DNA from: Sipunculus nudus
Lineage: Eukaryota; Annelida; Sipuncula; Golfingiida; Sipunculidae
NCBI GenBank assembly: GCA_026874595.1
Contig: CM049311.1
Coordinates: forward strand, 77,576,453 to 77,640,452
Reading direction: 5' to 3'
Length of the DNA stretch: 64,000 bases
How positions within the stretch are numbered: position 1 is the first letter of the stretch; the number at the start of each line of letters is the position of its first letter. The notes below the pieces were generated by a model. The model did no database searches, was not told where the DNA came from, and worked only from the letters and a program-made list of their open reading frames with translations. A program made the translations under genes and the position numbers. Positions 59,070-64,000 of the stretch are shown one piece after another.

Positions 59070-59885
59070 CTTTTCCATAACCTGAATAAGTCATCTGGTC
59101 TCATTCTTGTGTCACCTTGTCAGTATGTCTGTCTGTTTGTCAGTTGTCCTCAAAATCGCCTGCTTGCTGGTTCTTGCGTCTCACATATACCATTCTACAG
59201 GCCACAGTTTTGAAAGAATCCTTTTGGAACTAGTACATATTATGTTTTACACTAATATCTCGAAACGTATTTTTCATTTTCCGGATATGGCCGCTAGGGG
59301 GCGCTGCACTCGACCCTCAACTACATATCATTTTTTAGCCATATCTGCATAACTATAAACCTCAATTACAGAAACTATGGCTTATTTTCTTTCTCTGGAT
59401 CTTCTCAATAACCTGAGTAAGTCAACTGGTCTCATTCTTGTGTCACTTTGTCAGTATGTCTGTCTGTATGTTATTTTCCTCAAATTCACCTGCTTGCTGG
59501 TTCTTACATCTCTCATTTGGCATTTAATAGGCCAGAGATTTGAAGGAATCCTTTTAAAACTGGGACATCTTATGTCATACACTAATATAAAGAAAAGCAT
59601 TTGTTGTCTTCAGGATATGTCCACTAGAGGGCGCTGCAGTTGAACAACCCAAATAAAATATTATTTTGCCATATCTCCAAAACTACAAAACGCAATTTCA
59701 TAAATTATAACTTATTTTCTTCCTCTGGTCCTTCTCCATAACGAGGTAAAGTCATCTGGTGTCAATCTTGTCTCACATTGTCAGTATCACTGTCTATTCG
59801 TCATTTGTTGTCAGTTTTGTCTGCCTGCTTGTTCTTTTGTCTGATATGTCATTCTACGGGGCACAACTTCTCAGCAATGGCCCTT
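59070..59885 (+). repeat. Tandem repeat, about 330-bp unit, 2.5 copies
   Basis: AAC.(T)GA(A/G)TAAGTCA-type starts lie at 59080, 59410 and about 59739. The units share CTCATTCTTGTGTCAC, TCAGTATGTCTGTCTG, a segment ending CTAG(G/A)GGGCGCTGCA and CCATATCT. The third copy is truncated. ORFs here are repeat-derived. Confidence 0.9.
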
Positions 59886-61986
59886 AGAAACATTCCATTA
59901 TTAAAAAGCCGACAGTATCTTCTATCTGTCCGTCTATCTATCATTTCAATTTCCGGCAAGCGTTCGACCTATGGTCGTCTAGTTTATTTATTACACTTTT
60001 GTTGTGATTTTAAAAGGTATACAAACATATTGTACCGTTTATTTAATCGTTTAATATATAGATATTTTACGAAAATGTTTGTTTACTAATCGGAATTTTT
60101 ATTAATTTTCGATATTACAAACGCTGTCACCCTGACATCTCGGCAGACTCTCTAATCATACGGAAACAAACTTGCGCTTGGATGATTTTGTACACAGAAC
60201 ATCATCTGTAAATACTTACCGGTACCTTATATTTCGCAAAATGAAAGAAGTAAATACGATATAACTACCACTGAAAACTGATGTACAGTTTAATAAACGA
60301 AATCATGATTCACAGGCCTTTTTTAAATAAACAGACTCATTCTGGAGTCCAGTCACAATTGATCAGTGGTCCCAATGGTCTTATCAAAATTTTCGCTTGG
60401 TGGAAGTATTTAAAATAATAACCGTCAACAAGTCGTGTATTACCCGTACTAAGACTAATACAATGTATATACTTCAGTGCGGAGTCAGGTGGGGCAATAT
60501 ACCTCCTTTCTTTTCCTCAGCACCACTTTGCGTGAGACAACCGATCGTCAAGTTAATTCAGCTGTCGTCATGGGGATGTCCGAGACCAGTCCCAAGGGAA
60601 GCGCTAAATGTTTTGTTTTCAAATATATAACGGGAGTTTTCTGACCATAATGGAGAGCACCTCGCCCTACTCCTCCGTAGCAGATAGGCCACAATTTTGG
60701 GAGCCGCCCGTCTCGTTTTATAGGGTATTTGCCTTCAAACCTATGTGCTCGGTGATGGTCAGGGGTTTACAGTGAATTTCCTCCACTGACGATCAAAAGT
60801 TCGTTGTTGAGCTTCTAAAATACCTTCTATAGCATTTCAATCAACCGCTAGATGGCAGACCTGACTGAACCTTTACATTTTCAAAATATGATATTCTATA
60901 AAGTTTAAAGTGTGCGACAGGTAACACAGCCTGTAAAACACCTTATAAATATCTCTGCCTTTTACAAATAACTACCAGGGACCAAGAGAATAAGAAACAA
61001 TGCTGTACTGACCAGGTGTGGATCGAACGACGCATCAACGTGTCTTTATGACGCAAACACGTGGAAATTTATTGCCCCTAATTATTCTTGGGCAAAATAA
61101 AAGCCTTTCCTTTAAACATTTAAACTAGAATACCTTTATAACTCCTTAAAGTATATAGAAATTCCCTACCTGAAAGTCTCAGTTTTGGGCAATTGAATAG
61201 GCGTTCTGCCTCCTCGACTAAGGAGATTCCACGTGAGGGATTTACTGCAGTGGACTGTTCTTCCGGCCACCTATTTTGAGTAGCTAGGCCAACATACTAG
61301 ACGCCCTTGTAATGTTGCTCTGAACATGTCCTTGCGAATTGTACAAGGTACCAAGGCAAGATTGCCTACAGGTACTAAATCTTAATATGTACACACCTTG
61401 TGCAACGAATAAGGGTCAACAACCAAGGTTACATCTATTAGTTTCTGGGGGATGTGTAGACAGAGTGTCCGTTTCTAGGCTTACCAAGTAGGCTAGGGAA
61501 TGTGCTTTGGCTTTTCTGAGAATTCTCCACTGTATTTAAAATTCTACGTTGTTCTCATTTAGCTCCAAAATGTATTTACTGAGTTCCGTATATATTTTCG
61601 GATATCTGATCGATGACTCTGTGTCTGTGGGAGAAATATTTCACTTTATGTAAACAAAACCTGGCCACGCTAAACCAACGCAATGAACGTGTAACAAGTT
61701 GTAGACACGCCAACAATTCCTCTTTCAAGACAAAGAGTAATTCAGATTAGGCACGGTGTACAGGAATTAAGCATAAACACGCTTCAGTGAACAACTGTTC
61801 AGTGTACAACCCTCTAGTCATACCGATCTGAAGAGTGCCATACAACGGTACGAATTAATTAGTGATCAATAACACGATGTTCACAATCGTTTGATTCCTT
61901 ACCTATAACATATATATATTAATACACTCTGGTTATACCATCGCCCATTTTGCTATCAGTGCATTGCAAACAGCCTAGAAAGAACC

Positions 61987-62031
<45 letters not shown>

Positions 62032-62113
62032 TCAAAACAGGCGTCCTCGTTACACGCATCAGCCTGTAGCTGCACAATGTAGCATATGCCATTAAACACA
62101 CGCACACACACAC

Positions 62114-62145
<32 letters not shown>

Positions 62146-62429
62146 CATTGTCGATCTCTCCTGAAATATCCTTGAATTCCAATATGACTTATCCTGACTG
62201 TTCTATACTGTCCTCTTGAACGGTTGTAGGACCATACCATACACACACAAGTCATCTCTAAGTGAAGATACTGTTGAGTGTCAGTGACAGTCTTCGTTCA
62301 CATTCCTCTTCCTTAGTTTACTCATCTCTGGATCAATCTGCAAAAGTAATCTATTTGGTCGCTCTTTCGCGAATGGCACATAAACGTTTATTTGCGTAAT
62401 TTCATAAGTTTGGTCTCCTTAATGCTCGT
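59886..62429. other. No gene recognised; dispersed repeat copy and microsatellites
   Basis: It contains the second copy of the dispersed repeat (60560-60625, see 40905-41045), an AT array at 61989-62029 and a CA/TA array at 62098-62146. Otherwise nothing is recognised. Confidence 0.5.
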
Positions 62430-63970
62430 TCAAGCACATCCTGGTGAATATATCAGCCATACGCACCTCAGCTCCCATCTTGCAAAGCACATCATACTCA
62501 CAATTGTGGAGGTTTACATCGTCCTCTTTGGTCATTTGGGAGCTGCTTTCGACCTCTTGTAAAGGACTACTACCGATTAATTATGATTTGATTTTATTCT
62601 GACTATTTAAGAATAGGTATGACATTTTTCTAAACCATGATATTGAAAGGTTTTTAGTTGCAAAAAATTTCGTGTCATGCCTCTTGAAGCATATGCGTTA
62701 ATTTTGGATGAATCAGTTACATTAAGCGCTATGATATTCCCTGTAACTGTTACTTATATCGCACTGAATAGTTTGGTTTCTCTGTGTGGGCAGAAGCGGA
62801 TCCCCCCCCCTTTTCACCCGAAGGAACCTTTTTAAGGGGATTTAGACGTAATTTTGCGGCCTGGACCCCCCCTTTTCCAGACGTGATGACCTTTTTTTTA
62901 GGATTTTTATTAGTCCTCCTAGGTTGGACCCCCCCCTTTTCCTAAATCCTGGATCCGCCCCTGGTGGGTTACACTATCTAATACGTATTCGTTTGCTCAA
63001 CGCTTGTTAAATCATAACTGAACTTTTTGTTTTTCGCATGAATTCAGTGATCTGACTTATCGAGTCTCTTAATGGAGCTGTTAGATCACAAAACGGTACG
63101 TATATAATTGCTGCAGGTATTCGATCATCCCAGGCATGCACTCTCCTGCTCCTTCCGGTTTTCTGATGGTTTCCACTGCTTAGATCAATTTGTAATCCTT
63201 CTGATGAAAGTATATGCCCGTTGAAAGGAAAAGCATATAATGTCACTTTCACTTTCTTTCTGTTTAGCATATCGTGTTTTCTTTATATCTCTGCAGTGTA
63301 AAATCTTCAGGGTTTTTGTCTCCTGGTTCTCTTTTTCATACACCAGAATTTAGTCATGCATGATCATCCCTCCTGTCAAATTCTCCAAGGTAACCTTAGG
63401 GGTCTATGAAACTGTAAACTCTTCTGGTGACTTGCGAAAATTCAAATGGCATACCAGGTGACTTTTACCTAATGGTTTGCTGATTATTTACATCAAATGG
63501 TGTGCTGACAGTCGTCGGGTAACTTGACTCATCATTTGATTTCACATGCCAAATTAGATTTTCGCATATGCTATACTGAACACTTTTGCATCTTTGAGAT
63601 CTCTCTACTGGCAAGTAAGTATGAATTATGTTGAGAGCCCTGTCGTGAGGTTTTGGATCTAGACACTGGCGGAAATTTCCTCTGTGCTTTAAACTCCTAC
63701 TATGAATAGTATCCGTTCTGTTAAGGTTGGTAATCTCGTCAGCTGGAGCCTGGCAAGTTAATGCTTTAGTTTCGCCTTTACTGCTTAATATTATGACATT
63801 GTTCCGTCTCGCAACTTCACAGGTCTACATGAGCACATGCCTGAGGATATGTTGTGTAGAATTTTAGTATCAGTTGTGGAAAATAAGGCAAAAATATTTG
63901 TGGATAAGGAAAACTTCAGTACTATCCTGTCCAAGCTTGTTCTCCTTGAACCACTAAAGCCTTATTTTAA
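62430..63970 (-). pseudogene. Ty3/gypsy-type retrotransposon pol relic (RT to RNase H)
   Basis: Pieces in minus frames appear in the correct order from right to left. RQCLDPKPHDRALN (about 63680-63640) is the 'LDP.DLN' block. Then come GMPFEF with SPEEF (about 63445-63410), HD-stop-ILVYEKENQE (about 63370-63325, the degraded catalytic box), FNGHILSSEGLQIDL (about 63225-63183), GMIEYLQQL and DLTAPLRDSI (63130-63060), and KMGAEVRMADIFTRM (about 62495-62450), the end of RNase H. Frames change repeatedly, stops interrupt, and a MITE sits within it, so it is dead. Neither LTR, gag nor integrase was identified; upstream pol may continue beyond the window. Confidence 0.8.
62789..62963. mobile_element. 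Short MITE with CAG..GCGGATCC ends, nested in the gypsy relic
   Basis: The left end CAGAAGCGGATCC (62789) and right end GGATCCGCCCCTG (to 62963) are inverted copies. Both ends are followed inward by C-rich/TTTTCC tracts. GTGGG occurs on both flanks but a full 8-bp duplication is not seen. This resembles the widespread hAT-like MITEs with CAGTGGCGGATCC termini. Confidence 0.6.
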
Positions 63971-64000
63971 TTTAACTGATAATCAGATTGTTTTCTTAAC

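Overview
This is AT-rich, intron-rich animal DNA with no bacterial-style gene layout. Long dinucleotide arrays, tRNA-derived SINEs, tandem-core elements with ACGG microsatellites (like the 'pearl'/HINE elements known from bivalves), a Penelope-like relic, a Tigger relic, a Ty3/gypsy relic and two receptor genes all point to a lophotrochozoan, most likely a mollusc. I cannot name the species. Most long ORFs here are translations of repeats; the real genes are visible only as short exons bounded by splice signals.

Left half (about 2.5-31.6 kb, minus strand): one large gene. Six exons (31648-31219, 18887-18802, 18080-18026, 17104-16876, 7570-7390, 2638-2513) have GT/AG boundaries and matching phases. 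Together they read as a signal peptide, a Thr-rich glycosylated stalk, a short Cys pair and most of a GAIN-type domain of an adhesion G-protein-coupled receptor. The GPS cleavage site and seven-helix part would lie left of the window. Its introns hold a 340-bp-arm palindrome, a Penelope-like relic, a Tigger relic, a miniature LTR element, an inverted-repeat element (7.9-9.2 kb), two tandem-core arrays (10.9-11.9 and 14.1-15.3 kb) and a 33-bp minisatellite touching an exon.

Middle (32-51 kb): mostly non-coding, with SINEs at 36.4, 44.5 and 50.5 kb, a pearl-like element at 43.0-44.0 kb, a strong hairpin at 46.4 kb, a CRE plus TATA promoter-like block at 47.7 kb, a GC-rich block at 48.0 kb and an eleven-copy 25/26-bp minisatellite at 48.5 kb.

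Right part (51.2-58.6 kb, minus strand): a second seven-transmembrane receptor gene, decayed by frameshifts and cut by a 1,910-bp transposon (52683-54592). That insertion carries a clean 9-bp target duplication and has an unusual inverted, motif-iterated structure. Further inverted-repeat elements (55.5-56.4 and 56.9-58.2 kb), tandem repeats (58.9-59.9 kb), a small MITE (62.8 kb) and a rotted Ty3/gypsy reverse transcriptase/RNase H (62.4-64.0 kb) complete the window.

The most unusual items are the miniature LTR element at 5921-6318, whose short LTRs carry tRNA-like pol III promoter boxes and which has an 18-base tRNA-Pro-type primer site, and the recurring design of inverted-repeat elements filled with iterated short motifs.
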